A DNA stretch of 64,000 bases from an uncultured Eubacteriales bacterium (lineage in GTDB: Bacteria; Bacillota; Clostridia; Christensenellales; Aristaeellaceae), in assembly GCA_900548145.1 (NCBI GenBank), contig URJB01000009.1, positions 14,744 through 78,743 on the forward strand. The letters are read 5' to 3'. Made by a program: the position numbers and the translations under genes. Below are positions 1 to 9,057 of this stretch, piece by piece. How positions within the stretch are numbered: the stretch's first letter is position 1; every line of letters begins with the position of its first letter. The notes below the pieces were generated by a model. That model had not been told where the DNA came from. It saw only the letters and a list, made by a program, of their open reading frames with translations, and did not search any database.

Positions 1-2
1 AT

Positions 3-413
3 GAGCCCATCGACACCCTGCAGGCGGCGGAACCGCTGGGCCCGAAGAAAATGACCGATCTGTACCTGATCTCGCCCGCGTCGGGCAATACGCTGGCAAA
101 GCTGGTGAATGGAATTTACGATACGCCGGTGCTGCTGGGGGCCAAGAGCCACCTGCGCAACGAACGTCCGCTGGTGCTGGCCGTCTCCACCAATGACGGG
201 CTGGGCATTGCCGCCCAGAATATCGGGCGGCTGATGGCGTGGCGCAGCGTATACTTTGTTCCCTTCCGTCAGGACGATCCGGTGAAAAAGCCCCGTTCGC
301 TGGTGGCGGATTTTGCGCAGATTCCGAAAACGCTGGCTTCCGCCCTGTGCGGCGTGCAGCTGCAGCCCATGCTGGCACAGGAAAATCGTGTCGGGAATGG
401 AGAAATTTTGTAA
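3..413 (+). CDS. dpaB: Dipicolinate synthase subunit B, 3' part (5' end outside window)
   Basis: This is the flavoprotein-like B subunit of dipicolinate synthase, which makes the spore-core chelator dipicolinic acid in the mother cell. The reading frame is open from the first bases of the window, so the N-terminus is cut off; the first ATG at 51 is internal. The visible part matches Bacillus SpoVFB closely from memory: the stretch around EPLGPKK, then a segment ISPASGNTLAKL, then STNDGLG and FVPFRQDDPVKKP. The stop is TAA at 411-413. In Bacillus subtilis spoVFB lies in the same neighbourhood as spoIIIE, and here ftsK/spoIIIE follows one gene later, which supports the call. The partner subunit A is expected just outside the left edge. 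Confidence 0.93.
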   Translation, partial: EPIDTLQAAEPLGPKKMTDLYLISPASGNTLAKLVNGIYDTPVLLGAKSHLRNERPLVLAVSTNDGLGIAAQNIGRLMAWRSVYFVPFRQDDPVKKPRSLVADFAQIPKTLASALCGVQLQPMLAQENRVGNGEIL

Positions 414-418
414 CAAAC

Positions 419-447
419 TTGCAACAGAATGCGTTTTAAGGTAAAAT
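419..447 (+). promoter_or_regulatory. SigA-like promoter for the secreted protein gene
   Basis: TTGCAA (419-424), a 17-base spacer and TAAAAT (442-447) lie in the gap after dpaB and about 50 bases before the next start. Seen by eye only. Confidence 0.5.
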
Positions 448-495
448 AGTTTTGCAAACTTTTTCACACCGATCGGGAAAGGGGGAGGACGGAGG

Positions 496-1635
496 ATGCA
501 TACAAGGCTGACAGCTCTTTTGCTGGTTCTTTTGATGGTTTCCGGAGTGGCCTTTAGCGAGGCGGAGACCGTAAAGATAGAGGAGATTTCCGCGGCGATG
601 GGAGAAAGCAAGGTCTGCTATCCGCAGCTTTCCGGCCTCTCCGATCCGTCGGTGCAAAAGAAGATCAACGACGACGTAGTGCAGTCCGGCGATATCCCGT
701 CCCTGCTGGTCAAGCTGACGACGGGCGGCAGTGTACAGGCCGATTATCAGTGCTTCTGGAATGAATGGGTCTTTTCTGCGCTGCTGACCGTGGAGGAGAA
801 GCAGGCAGGAAGCCGCCGGGAACAGAGCGAGACGGCCCTGACCTACGATCTTTCCGACGGCGAAAAGCTGACGCTGGATCGTCTCTTTTCCGACTCGGCG
901 GAAGCCGTCCGTCAGATGGAAGCCATGGCCGAGACTTCCCTTGGCCGGGAAATGACCGAATATATGGACAACCGGGACGTGACCCCGCTGCCGAAGGCTT
1001 CCTTCACCATGGACGAATGGGGCATCACCTTTCACTATCCGGCCAGCCAGCTTTCTTTTGCCAGCGGCGCGGCGGGAGCGGTGCAGTTCTTTTATGACGA
1101 GCTGGACGGCCTGTGGCTCACGGATGAGGACAGCCTTCCGGCGAAAATGGGACTGCGGTCTGCTCAAATGACCGCCGACGAACAGAAAACGGCGGTCGCC
1201 GCAGCGGTGACGGCGGGCAGGCTGCCCATGCTGCCGGTGACGCTGGGCCAGCCAATGACGGAGCTCGTGGAGGCGTACCGGCTGGTGCGCACCCCGGACG
1301 CTTTCCCCGGCGGACGGTACTTTCTGATGGAAGACCCGCTGTTCCGGGATATTTATCTCATTTCCGACGATATGCAGGCGGGCTACGACCATTCGGAGCT
1401 TCGGGGCGTTCAGCTTCGCCGGGGCTCTCTGTACGGCCTGAAGGTGGGGACGAGCCTCCGCACGGAGTGGCAGTCCTCCTTGGGCGAACCGGCGGAAGTG
1501 ATCGTCATGACGGAAAGCATGGCTTATGATTATCAGCTTTCCGCCGGAAACTGCGACGTCTACCGCTTCGGGGAACATGAACTGCGCCTGTACGCGGATG
1601 AAACGGGCGTTCTTGTCTGTATTCAACTGTGCTGA
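496..1635 (+). CDS. Secreted protein, possibly DUF3298/RsiV-like
   Basis: A 379-residue protein with a clear signal peptide: short positive N-terminus, hydrophobic residues about 5-18, and a likely cleavage near AFSEAE. No lipobox cysteine is seen. The middle part (a hydrophobic-polar pattern with LTYDLSDGEKLTLDRLF, then a segment with ITFHYPASQLSFASGAAG) resembles the DUF3298-type domain found in RsiV and PdaC-like proteins, which often bind cell wall or lysozyme; this is a weak resemblance by eye. The C-terminal third (about 230-379) is unassigned. The ATG at 496 follows a strong purine-rich ribosome site (GGAGGACGGAGG). It sits between dpaB and ftsK, but a role in sporulation is only a guess. 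Confidence 0.7.
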   Translation: MHTRLTALLLVLLMVSGVAFSEAETVKIEEISAAMGESKVCYPQLSGLSDPSVQKKINDDVVQSGDIPSLLVKLTTGGSVQADYQCFWNEWVFSALLTVEEKQAGSRREQSETALTYDLSDGEKLTLDRLFSDSAEAVRQMEAMAETSLGREMTEYMDNRDVTPLPKASFTMDEWGITFHYPASQLSFASGAAGAVQFFYDELDGLWLTDEDSLPAKMGLRSAQMTADEQKTAVAAAVTAGRLPMLPVTLGQPMTELVEAYRLVRTPDAFPGGRYFLMEDPLFRDIYLISDDMQAGYDHSELRGVQLRRGSLYGLKVGTSLRTEWQSSLGEPAEVIVMTESMAYDYQLSAGNCDVYRFGEHELRLYADETGVLVCIQLC

Positions 1636-1656
1636 GCATGGAGGAACCATCGATTC

Positions 1657-4600
1657 ATGGCCAATCAAAACGGAAAACAAAAAGCTTATGAGCCGGGTAC
1701 CCTGGCTCTTTTTGCCGGACTCGGCGTTTTTATGAGCATTTTGGGCGTTGTCAGTCTGCTGGCCGTAGTGGGCGGCGTGCAGGGCATGGCCTTTGAAAAG
1801 ATCAAACAGGTGATGCAGGGGCTTGGCGGCAGTCTGTGCATCGGCATCAGCGTGCTGCTCATCTGGGGCGGCGCGCTTTGCATGTTTACCGCCGGGAAAA
1901 ACGTGCCCAAGCGCAGCTATTTCGCCATGCTGGTGTTATTTCTGGCGGTGCTGGGCATTTTCAATCTGCTCAGTTCCGTCGGCACGCAAGGGCTGATGGA
2001 CTATGGCGTGCAGTACAATCAGACCCAATACAGCCCCCCGCTGGCACAGGCGGACGGCTACTGGAACCTGATCCGCTTCGGATACCGAATTTCCTCCGGC
2101 AGCGGCGTGTTCGGCGGCGCGCTGGGGATGCTGCTGGCGTGGCCCGCCTGGACGTTTCTGGGCAAGACCTTTGGCGTGGCGGTGCTGGGGGTGATCTGCA
2201 TCGCCTGTGTGCTGCTGATGACCCATTTCGACTTCCTGCAGATGATCGAGACCATCAAGGGAAAGAACGGCGAACGGAAGCAGAAACGAGAAGCCCAGCA
2301 GGCGCAGGAGCAGTACGCCCAGCAGCAGTGGCAAGCGCAGCAGCAGGCCGCCGAGGAGCAGAACAGCTTGAACTATCCCGCGTTTCTGCGGCGGCGCAAG
2401 CCCCAAAAGGCGGAACGGCTGGACGATCAGCCCCAGCAGATGTATCAGCAGCCGCAGATGGCGGCTCAGCAGGCCGTGCCTCCGGGATATACGCTGATGT
2501 ACGCCCCCAATGGCCAGCCCTATTACGCGCCGGTGACTCCCCAGCCGTGGCAGCAGGTGCAGCAGCCCCAGCAGCCGGAAATGTATAACGAGATCGTCAT
2601 GCCCGCCGATGCGGAGCCTCTTTGGCGCAAGGGCCGCAAGAAGGACAAGACCCCGCAGAACCGTTCCCCCTTCGGCGCGCCGCCGTCCTATCCGTCCGCC
2701 CAGATCGTGCCTGAACAGCCGGAGCCTGTGCAGGAGCCGGAAGGAGACGCGGTCATTCTGTCTTCCTCCAAGCGGCGGGCGCTGGATCGGCTGGAACAGA
2801 TTCGCAAGCGAAAGGCGGAGATCGACGCGGAATTGGCCGGGAACGAGGAAGCCACCCGCAGCGGGGAAACGCCCCCGTGGGAGGAAACAGCCGCTCCTGC
2901 CGCGCCTTTGCAAAACGCCGCTTCTGCCCAGAATTTTACGCCCGTGGCGGCCCAAACGTTCGCGCCCGTGGCGGCTTCCCAGACCTTCGCGCCCGCTTCG
3001 TCCAATCCCGGCGCGTCTGCTGCTTCCATGCAGACCTTCGCCCCTGCGGCGGCTTCCCGGACGCTGGATGCTGCCGCGGCCCAGCCTGTGAAAACGGCCC
3101 CTGCTGCGGCGGAACCCGTGGATCGGGATGCAGCCTACAAGCGCCCGACCTCCATCGCCCAGCAGACCGGCCCTGTGACCCGCACTGCCCCGGTGACGGA
3201 AATTCACGACGAACCCCGGCGGCAAACGCCCTATGTGTACCCCTCCATTGAGCTTTTGAACCTGCAGCAGCGGGAGATCAAGGACACTCGTGCGCAGGAC
3301 ACTGAAAACGCCGGCCGGCTGGAAAAAACGCTGGAAAGCTTCAATATTCCCGCCAAGGTGCAGCGGGTCACTCATGGCCCCGCCGTGACCCGGTTCGAGC
3401 TGGGACTTCTGTCCAGCGGCGTGAACGTCAAGCGCATCATGAGCATCGCGGACAATATCGCGCTGGATCTGGCGGCCAACGGCGGCGTTCGGATCGAGAT
3501 CCCCATCCCCGGCACCAACCTGTTCGGCATCGAGGTGCCCAACCGGGAAATTCAGTCCGTTTCGCTGGCTGAGGTGCTCTTAAGCCCGGAAATGAAAAGC
3601 GCCAAGTCGCCCCTGACGGTGGCGCTGGGCCGGGACATCGCGGGCAAGCCGGTGCTGTGCGACATTGCCAAGATGCCCCACCTGCTGATTGCCGGTCAGA
3701 CCGGCAGCGGTAAATCCGTCTGCATCAACGCCATCATCAACAGCCTTCTGTACCGCACCAGCCCCGAAGACGTGCGCATGATCATGATCGATCCCAAAGT
3801 GGTGGAATTGCAGTGCTACAACGTGATTCCCCACCTGCTGATCCCCGTGGTGAGCGACCCCCACAAGGCCGCTGGCGCGCTGAGCTGGGCCGTGGCGGAA
3901 ATGCTGGACCGCTACCACAAGATGCAGCTGAAAAACGTGCGGGAGATCTCCGCCTACAACGCCAAGCTGGAGCCTGGCGAGGAAAAGCTGCCCCGCATCG
4001 TTATCATCATCGACGAGTTGGCCGACCTGATGCTGGCCTGCAAGAAGGACGTGGAGGAAAGCATCATCCGTCTGGCCCAGCTGGCCCGCGCGGCGGGCAT
4101 CCACATGGTGGTGGCCACCCAGCGCCCCACGGTGGACGTGATCACCGGCCTGATCAAGGCCAACATCCCTTCCCGAATCGCCTTCGCCGTGTCCTCCAGC
4201 ATCGACAGCCGCACCATTTTGGACCAGAACGGCGCGGAAAAGCTGCTGGGCCGGGGCGATATGTTCTATTTCCCCACAGGGGCCAGCGCCCCTCTGCGGG
4301 TGCAGGGCTGCTTCCTCAGCGACGCGGAGACTGAGCGGGTGGTCACCTTCATCGGCGAGCATTCCAAGGTGGAGTTTGACCAGAACGTGCTGGAAACCGT
4401 GGAAAATACCGAGGACACCGCCAATCCGCTGGATGAGGGCGGCGACGACGATTCCGGCGTGGACGACCGCCTTGCCGAGGCGATTGAGATGGTCATCGCC
4501 GATGGTCAGGCCTCCATCAGTATGCTGCAGCGCCGCATGAAGATCGGCTACGCCCGGGCGGGCCGCCTGATCGACGATATGGCCAATCGCGGCATCGTCA

Positions 4601-4680
4601 GCAAATCCGTGGGCAGCAAGCCCCGGGAGGTGCTCATCACCCGGGAGGAGTTCGAGAAGATCAAGGAAACGCTGCGGTAA
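1657..4680 (+). CDS. ftsK: FtsK/SpoIIIE DNA translocase
   Basis: A 1007-residue septal DNA pump. It has an N-terminal membrane domain with about four hydrophobic segments (residues about 10-190), a long linker rich in Gln, Pro and Ala (about 200-530), then the alpha/beta RecA-like motor. Walker A GQTGSGKS has its lysine at residue 686, and Walker B is IVIIIDELADLM. The C-terminal winged-helix gamma domain is visible as RMKIGYARAGRLIDDM and would read DNA orientation sequences. It is longer than Bacillus SpoIIIE mainly because of the low-complexity linker. The ATG at 1657 has GGAGG 12 bases upstream. Given the nearby dpaB it may serve both cell division and chromosome packing into the forespore. 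Confidence 0.95.
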   Translation: MANQNGKQKAYEPGTLALFAGLGVFMSILGVVSLLAVVGGVQGMAFEKIKQVMQGLGGSLCIGISVLLIWGGALCMFTAGKNVPKRSYFAMLVLFLAVLGIFNLLSSVGTQGLMDYGVQYNQTQYSPPLAQADGYWNLIRFGYRISSGSGVFGGALGMLLAWPAWTFLGKTFGVAVLGVICIACVLLMTHFDFLQMIETIKGKNGERKQKREAQQAQEQYAQQQWQAQQQAAEEQNSLNYPAFLRRRKPQKAERLDDQPQQMYQQPQMAAQQAVPPGYTLMYAPNGQPYYAPVTPQPWQQVQQPQQPEMYNEIVMPADAEPLWRKGRKKDKTPQNRSPFGAPPSYPSAQIVPEQPEPVQEPEGDAVILSSSKRRALDRLEQIRKRKAEIDAELAGNEEATRSGETPPWEETAAPAAPLQNAASAQNFTPVAAQTFAPVAASQTFAPASSNPGASAASMQTFAPAAASRTLDAAAAQPVKTAPAAAEPVDRDAAYKRPTSIAQQTGPVTRTAPVTEIHDEPRRQTPYVYPSIELLNLQQREIKDTRAQDTENAGRLEKTLESFNIPAKVQRVTHGPAVTRFELGLLSSGVNVKRIMSIADNIALDLAANGGVRIEIPIPGTNLFGIEVPNREIQSVSLAEVLLSPEMKSAKSPLTVALGRDIAGKPVLCDIAKMPHLLIAGQTGSGKSVCINAIINSLLYRTSPEDVRMIMIDPKVVELQCYNVIPHLLIPVVSDPHKAAGALSWAVAEMLDRYHKMQLKNVREISAYNAKLEPGEEKLPRIVIIIDELADLMLACKKDVEESIIRLAQLARAAGIHMVVATQRPTVDVITGLIKANIPSRIAFAVSSSIDSRTILDQNGAEKLLGRGDMFYFPTGASAPLRVQGCFLSDAETERVVTFIGEHSKVEFDQNVLETVENTEDTANPLDEGGDDDSGVDDRLAEAIEMVIADGQASISMLQRRMKIGYARAGRLIDDMANRGIVSKSVGSKPREVLITREEFEKIKETLR

Positions 4681-4718
4681 GCTTGCGAATATACAAAAGG
4701 AAAAGAGGCAAAAGGGAA

Positions 4719-5204
4719 ATGAAAATTCAGAAGTTGGTGGGAACCGTGATTCTGCTGGCGGGCGTGGCTTTGCTGATCGTGGGGCTGACCCTGCAGGTGC
4801 CGGGAACCTATCTGACCACTTACGCCAGTCTGGATGGCGCGGCGATCGACGGCGATACGGCTTCGTCGATCCGGGAGTATGTGGGCGGCGACGCGTACAA
4901 TTACATTATCGGCGCTTCACTGGTCGGTGCGAAAATTTCCGGGCTTATCATGGCAAAGGCGGTATACACTGCAGCTGGGGTGCTGGTGATCTGCCTTGGG
5001 CTGATTTGTCTGTTCTGCGGTCCCAAGGAACCGCGCATCAAGAAGCCGGAGAAAATCGTCTCTGCGCCTGAAAAAGCGGACGAAACGACCGAAGAAGTTT
5101 CAACGGAAGAAGCCGCACAGAAAGCGGAGGAAACGAATGCTTCGGAAGAAAAAGAGATGGACGCAGTCGAAACTGCGGAGAGTACTGAAGAAGAAAAGAA
5201 ATAA
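4719..5204 (+). CDS. Small membrane protein with charged C-terminal tail
   Basis: A 161-residue protein of unknown function. Two hydrophobic helices are visible (residues about 7-28 and 80-105), separated by an extracellular-type loop of about 50 residues. The last 55 residues are an acidic, Lys/Glu-rich tail expected in the cytoplasm. I chose the ATG at 4719 because AGAGG lies about 11 bases upstream; a longer TTG-initiated version would add 12 very basic residues. It starts only 38 bases after ftsK, so it is probably co-transcribed. No family recognised. Confidence 0.65.
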   Translation: MKIQKLVGTVILLAGVALLIVGLTLQVPGTYLTTYASLDGAAIDGDTASSIREYVGGDAYNYIIGASLVGAKISGLIMAKAVYTAAGVLVICLGLICLFCGPKEPRIKKPEKIVSAPEKADETTEEVSTEEAAQKAEETNASEEKEMDAVETAESTEEEKK

Positions 5205-5266
5205 ACAAGACGAAAGTCATTTAAAAATAGTTAAATAAAACTAACCAAAAAGAAACGGCAAAATTC

Positions 5267-5295
5267 TTGCATCCGCACGGCGGGCATGGTATGAT
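5267..5295 (+). promoter_or_regulatory. SigA-like promoter for the radical SAM/RNase G run
   Basis: TTGCAT (5267-5272), 17 bases, TATGAT (5290-5295). It lies 30 bases before the start at 5325, in an AT-rich gap after the previous gene. Confidence 0.65.
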
Positions 5296-5324
5296 TACTT
5301 CGTATGCAATGAAGGAGGAATACC

Positions 5325-7169
5325 ATGCCCGTTTTCATTGACGATCTTCTCAGCCGGGTGGAAAAACCGGCCCGGTATACCGGCGGCGAGATGAACGCTA
5401 CCACCAAATCCTTTGACGATGCGGATGTTACCTTCGCATTTTGTTTTCCCGATACCTACGAGGTCGCCATGAGCCATCTGGGCATGAAGATCCTCTACGG
5501 TATCCTGAACGACCTGCCCTATGCCCTGTGCGAGCGGGTCTGTATGCCGTGGACGGATATGCGCAGGGAGCTGAAAGCGGCGGGGCGGCCGCTGTTTTCG
5601 CTGGAAAGCCGCCATGCCCTGAATGAGTTTGATATTGTGGGTTTCACCCTGCAATATGAAATGAGCTATACCAACATTCTGGATATGCTGGATATGGGCG
5701 GCATTCCTGTCCGCACCTGCGACCGGAAGGAAAGCGACCCCTTCGTGGTGGCGGGCGGCCCCTGCGCCTTCAACCCCGAACCTCTGTGGGAGTTCATCGA
5801 CTGCTTCATGATCGGCGACGGCGAGGATTCCATTGTGGAAGTGACCGATACCATCATGAACTGCCGCAAGGAGGGCGTTTCCCGTCAGGAGTGTCTGCGC
5901 CGGCTGGCAAAGCTGGAAAGCGTGTATGTGCCATCCCTGTACCGGGACGAGTACAACCCGGACGGCACGCTCAAAAGCCTGACGCCTATCGACGATGCGG
6001 CCCCGGCGGTGATTCACAAGCGGGTCTTCCGCAACATGGACGACGCCTATGTGCCCACCCATCCGCCGGTGCCCTATATGCAGGTGGTCTTTGACCGCAT
6101 CATGCTGGAGATCATGCGCGGCTGCACCCGGGGCTGCCGCTTCTGTCAGGCGGGAATGCTGTACCGCCCCGTCCGGGAGCGCAGCGTGGAAAAGCTGGTG
6201 GAGGTAGCCAAGGCCAGTATTGAAAACACCGGCTATGAGGAGATTTCCCTGAGTTCCCTTTCCAGCAGCGACTATTCTCATATCAACGAGCTGGCCACCC
6301 GGCTGACGGACGAGCTGTGCGACCAGCGGGTCAGTCTGTCCCTGCCCAGTCTGCGGGTGGACAAATTCGTGCAGGACACCCTGTCCCAGACTCAGCGGGT
6401 GAAAAAGAGCAGCCTGACCTTCGCCCCCGAAGCGGGCACCCAGCGCCTGCGGGACGTGATCAACAAGGGCGTGACCGAGGAAGATCTGGTCAACACCCTG
6501 CATCACGCCTTTGAAAACGGCTGGAACGGTGTGAAGCTGTACTTCATGACCGGCCTGCCCACCGAGACTGACGAAGACCTGCTAGGCATTGCCGAGCTGG
6601 CCAAGGTGGCCGCTGGGGCCTATTATTCCGTGCCCAAGGACAAACGGGTCAAGGGACTGCGTATCACCTGCAGCGCCAGCGTGTTTGTGCCCAAGCCCTT
6701 TACGCCCTTCCAGTGGTGCGCACAGGACCGGCCCGAGGATGTGGTGCGCAAGCAGCACATGGTGAAGGATGCGTTCCAGAAATACAAAAACGCCCGCTTC
6801 ATTTATCATGATTCCAGCCTGAGCCGCATTGAAGCCTGCTTTGCCGTGGGCGACCGGCGGCTTTCCAAGGTGCTGTACCGGGCGTGGCAGTCCGGCTGCA
6901 TTCTGGACGGCTGGGACGAGTGCTTCCTGTACGACAACTGGCTGCAGGCCTTTGTGGACTGCGGACTGGACTTGGACTTCTACGCCCACCGCCAGCGTTC
7001 GCTGGACGAGACCCTGCCGTGGGATCATATTGACGCGTACATTTCCAAGAGCTTCCTGAAACGGGAGTATGAAAAGGCCCTGCGGGCCGAGACCACCCGG
7101 GACTGCCGGGAGGGCTGCAACGGCTGCGGCTTGCAGGTTTTGAAGGGAGTGTGCAGGGGATGCGAATGA
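5325..7169 (+). CDS. TIGR03960-type B12-binding-like/radical SAM protein
   Basis: A 614-residue radical SAM protein. Residues about 1-230 form the degenerate B12-binding-like domain seen in this family. The SAM iron-sulfur motif is Cys267, Cys271 and Cys274 in RGCTRGCRFCQAG. The C-terminus ends with a cysteine-rich stretch (CREGCNGCG and CRGC), which may bind metal. The family is found in Firmicutes next to a DUF2344 protein and RNase G, exactly as here, and its reaction is not established. A strong ribosome site (AAGGAGG) precedes the ATG at 5325. The stop overlaps the start region of the next gene, so the two are probably translationally coupled. Confidence 0.9.
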   Translation: MPVFIDDLLSRVEKPARYTGGEMNATTKSFDDADVTFAFCFPDTYEVAMSHLGMKILYGILNDLPYALCERVCMPWTDMRRELKAAGRPLFSLESRHALNEFDIVGFTLQYEMSYTNILDMLDMGGIPVRTCDRKESDPFVVAGGPCAFNPEPLWEFIDCFMIGDGEDSIVEVTDTIMNCRKEGVSRQECLRRLAKLESVYVPSLYRDEYNPDGTLKSLTPIDDAAPAVIHKRVFRNMDDAYVPTHPPVPYMQVVFDRIMLEIMRGCTRGCRFCQAGMLYRPVRERSVEKLVEVAKASIENTGYEEISLSSLSSSDYSHINELATRLTDELCDQRVSLSLPSLRVDKFVQDTLSQTQRVKKSSLTFAPEAGTQRLRDVINKGVTEEDLVNTLHHAFENGWNGVKLYFMTGLPTETDEDLLGIAELAKVAAGAYYSVPKDKRVKGLRITCSASVFVPKPFTPFQWCAQDRPEDVVRKQHMVKDAFQKYKNARFIYHDSSLSRIEACFAVGDRRLSKVLYRAWQSGCILDGWDECFLYDNWLQAFVDCGLDLDFYAHRQRSLDETLPWDHIDAYISKSFLKREYEKALRAETTRDCREGCNGCGLQVLKGVCRGCE

Positions 7170-7858
7170 TGGCCGCTTTCGAAAAGGGTGAAAAGCTGCG
7201 CTTCATCGGTCATCTGGACTTGATGCGCACCATGCAGCGGGCGCTTCGGCGCAGCCATTTGCCCATCAAATACTCCAACGGCTTCAACCCCCATATCCGT
7301 CTGAGCTTCGCCGCGCCCCTGAGCGTGGGCGTGGCCGGAAAGCGGGAAATGATGGAGGTGCCCGTGGAGGACGGAACATCCCCGGCGGAGTTTATTCAAA
7401 AGCTGAACGCCTGTTTGCCGCCCGATTTGCAGATTGTTTCGGCTAAGCCGGTCAGCGATGAGTTTCCCACCCTGATGTCGCTGATGGCCGGTTCGGAGTA
7501 TTCCATCCGTCTGCCCCGGAGCGCGGCGGCGGATCAGGCGGCGGCCCGCTTTGCGGATTTCATGGCGCTGAAGGAATATATCGCCGTGCGCCGCACCAAG
7601 AGCGGCGACGCGGACTGTAACATCCGGCCCTTCGTGCTGGACGGCGGCATTGAAAACAGCGAAACGGAGCACGTGATTCATCTGACCATCGTGTCCGATC
7701 CCAAGGACGGCGCACTGAAGCCAAGCCTGTGGCTGCGGTGTCTGTATGAGTTCGCCGGTCAGGACGCGCAGGAGACGGAGAAAGCCATGATCTTCCGGGA
7801 GAAAATGCTGGCCCGGAACAAGGAAGGCAAGCTGGTTCCCATGGAGGAGCTGGCATGA
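7160..7858 (+). CDS. DUF2344/TIGR03936 radical-SAM-linked protein
   Basis: A protein of about 232 residues. The N-terminus (KLRFIGHLDLMRTMQRAL, then YSNGFNPHIRLSF and PLSVGVAG) is the signature of the DUF2344 family, which is always linked to, or fused with, the TIGR03960 radical SAM protein upstream. I chose the ATG at 7160, with GGGAG 10 bases upstream; further in-frame ATGs follow at 7166 and 7169. The beginning overlaps the upstream gene, and the end overlaps RNase G by an ATGA, so the three genes form a tight unit. The function is unknown. A shared role in tRNA or rRNA modification is an inference from the neighbours RNase G and miaB. Confidence 0.88.
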   Translation: MRMMAAFEKGEKLRFIGHLDLMRTMQRALRRSHLPIKYSNGFNPHIRLSFAAPLSVGVAGKREMMEVPVEDGTSPAEFIQKLNACLPPDLQIVSAKPVSDEFPTLMSLMAGSEYSIRLPRSAAADQAAARFADFMALKEYIAVRRTKSGDADCNIRPFVLDGGIENSETEHVIHLTIVSDPKDGALKPSLWLRCLYEFAGQDAQETEKAMIFREKMLARNKEGKLVPMEELA

Positions 7859-9057
7859 GCGAGGCCTACACGCTGCTGTGCCGCGAAAGCGACGACGTGC
7901 GGCAGACGACGCTTTTGAGCGAAAAACGCCTGCTGGAATACACGCGGGAGGAAGCTGCTGGCGAAAGTCTGGTGGGCACGCTGTTTTTGGGCCGGGTGGA
8001 GCGGGTGCTGCCCCAGATCAAGGCCGCGTTTGTGAAGCTGGGGCTGGCCCAGAACGGCTTTCTGCCCATTCGGGAGCAGGAGAGCTTCCATCAGGCCAAC
8101 GGCCCCGCGCCCCTTCTGACGGGGGAAGACGTGCTGGTGCAGGTCAAAAAAGACCCCAAGGGCGAGAAGGGCGCGTTCCTGACCCGGGACGTGATCTTGC
8201 CGGGCCAGTATGTGCTGCTGATGCCCATGAATCATCACGTGGGGGTCAGCAAGCGCATCGAAGGCGAGGAAGACCATGCCCGCGCCCGGATGCTGGGCAA
8301 AAAGCTGTCCGGTGGACGAATCGGCGTGATCGTCCGTCATGCCGCTCTGTTCGCCCGGGAAAGCGAGATCCGGGCGGAAATGGAAGAAATGGAAGCTGAG
8401 TGGAGCCGGCTGACGGCGGGCGCGTCCTGCCGCAGGGCGCCGGAGCTGCTGCAAAAGCCGGTTTCGCCCCTGAAAGCCCTCTGCCGGGATTATTCCGCCC
8501 GGCATGAGTGCTCTGTGCTGACCGACCGGCCTCTTTCCGAAAGCCTGCCGGAGGGCGTGACGGTGCAGCAGGTTTCCCCGGAAGAAATGGAAGAATGCTG
8601 GAATCGCTTGCAGATTCGCAGACAGCTGAAGGAAGCCCTTGGCCGGAAGGTTCCTTTGTTAAATGGCGGCAACCTGATGATCGACCAGCGGGAAGCCATG
8701 AGCACCGTGGATGTGAACAGCGGCTCCTTTGTGGAAAGCGACGGCGGGCAAAGTCTGCCCCTTTCCCAGAATCTGGCGGCGGTGGGGGAGATCGCCCGGC
8801 AGATTCGGCTGCGGAATCTTTCCGGGATGATTCTGATCGATTTTATCGACATGGATCGGGAGGACGAGCGCCGTCAGGTGCAGGAAGACATGGAACAGGC
8901 TCTTGGCGACGATCGGGTCAAGACCGTCGTTCACGGGTTTACCCGGCTGGGTATTCTGGAGATCACCCGCAAGCGCACGGGGGAGACCCTGCAGGAAATG
9001 CTGACGGAACCCTGCCGCGCCTGCGGCGAGACGGGCCGCACGCTCGGAGAATGGTAA
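7855..9057 (+). CDS. rng: Ribonuclease G/E family endoribonuclease
   Basis: A 400-residue single-strand-specific endoribonuclease used in rRNA maturation and mRNA decay. An S1-like domain lies near the N-terminus (GTLFLGRVERVLPQIKAAFV, with AQNGFLP). The DNase-I-like catalytic core has the two metal-binding aspartates in TVDVNSGSF and LIDFIDM. The C-terminal zinc-link is CRACGETGR. It is somewhat shorter than E. coli RNase G (about 490 residues), as in many Clostridia. The ATG overlaps the stop of the DUF2344 gene (ATGA), and the end overlaps miaB by 7 bases. Confidence 0.92.
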   Translation: MSEAYTLLCRESDDVRQTTLLSEKRLLEYTREEAAGESLVGTLFLGRVERVLPQIKAAFVKLGLAQNGFLPIREQESFHQANGPAPLLTGEDVLVQVKKDPKGEKGAFLTRDVILPGQYVLLMPMNHHVGVSKRIEGEEDHARARMLGKKLSGGRIGVIVRHAALFARESEIRAEMEEMEAEWSRLTAGASCRRAPELLQKPVSPLKALCRDYSARHECSVLTDRPLSESLPEGVTVQQVSPEEMEECWNRLQIRRQLKEALGRKVPLLNGGNLMIDQREAMSTVDVNSGSFVESDGGQSLPLSQNLAAVGEIARQIRLRNLSGMILIDFIDMDREDERRQVQEDMEQALGDDRVKTVVHGFTRLGILEITRKRTGETLQEMLTEPCRACGETGRTLGEW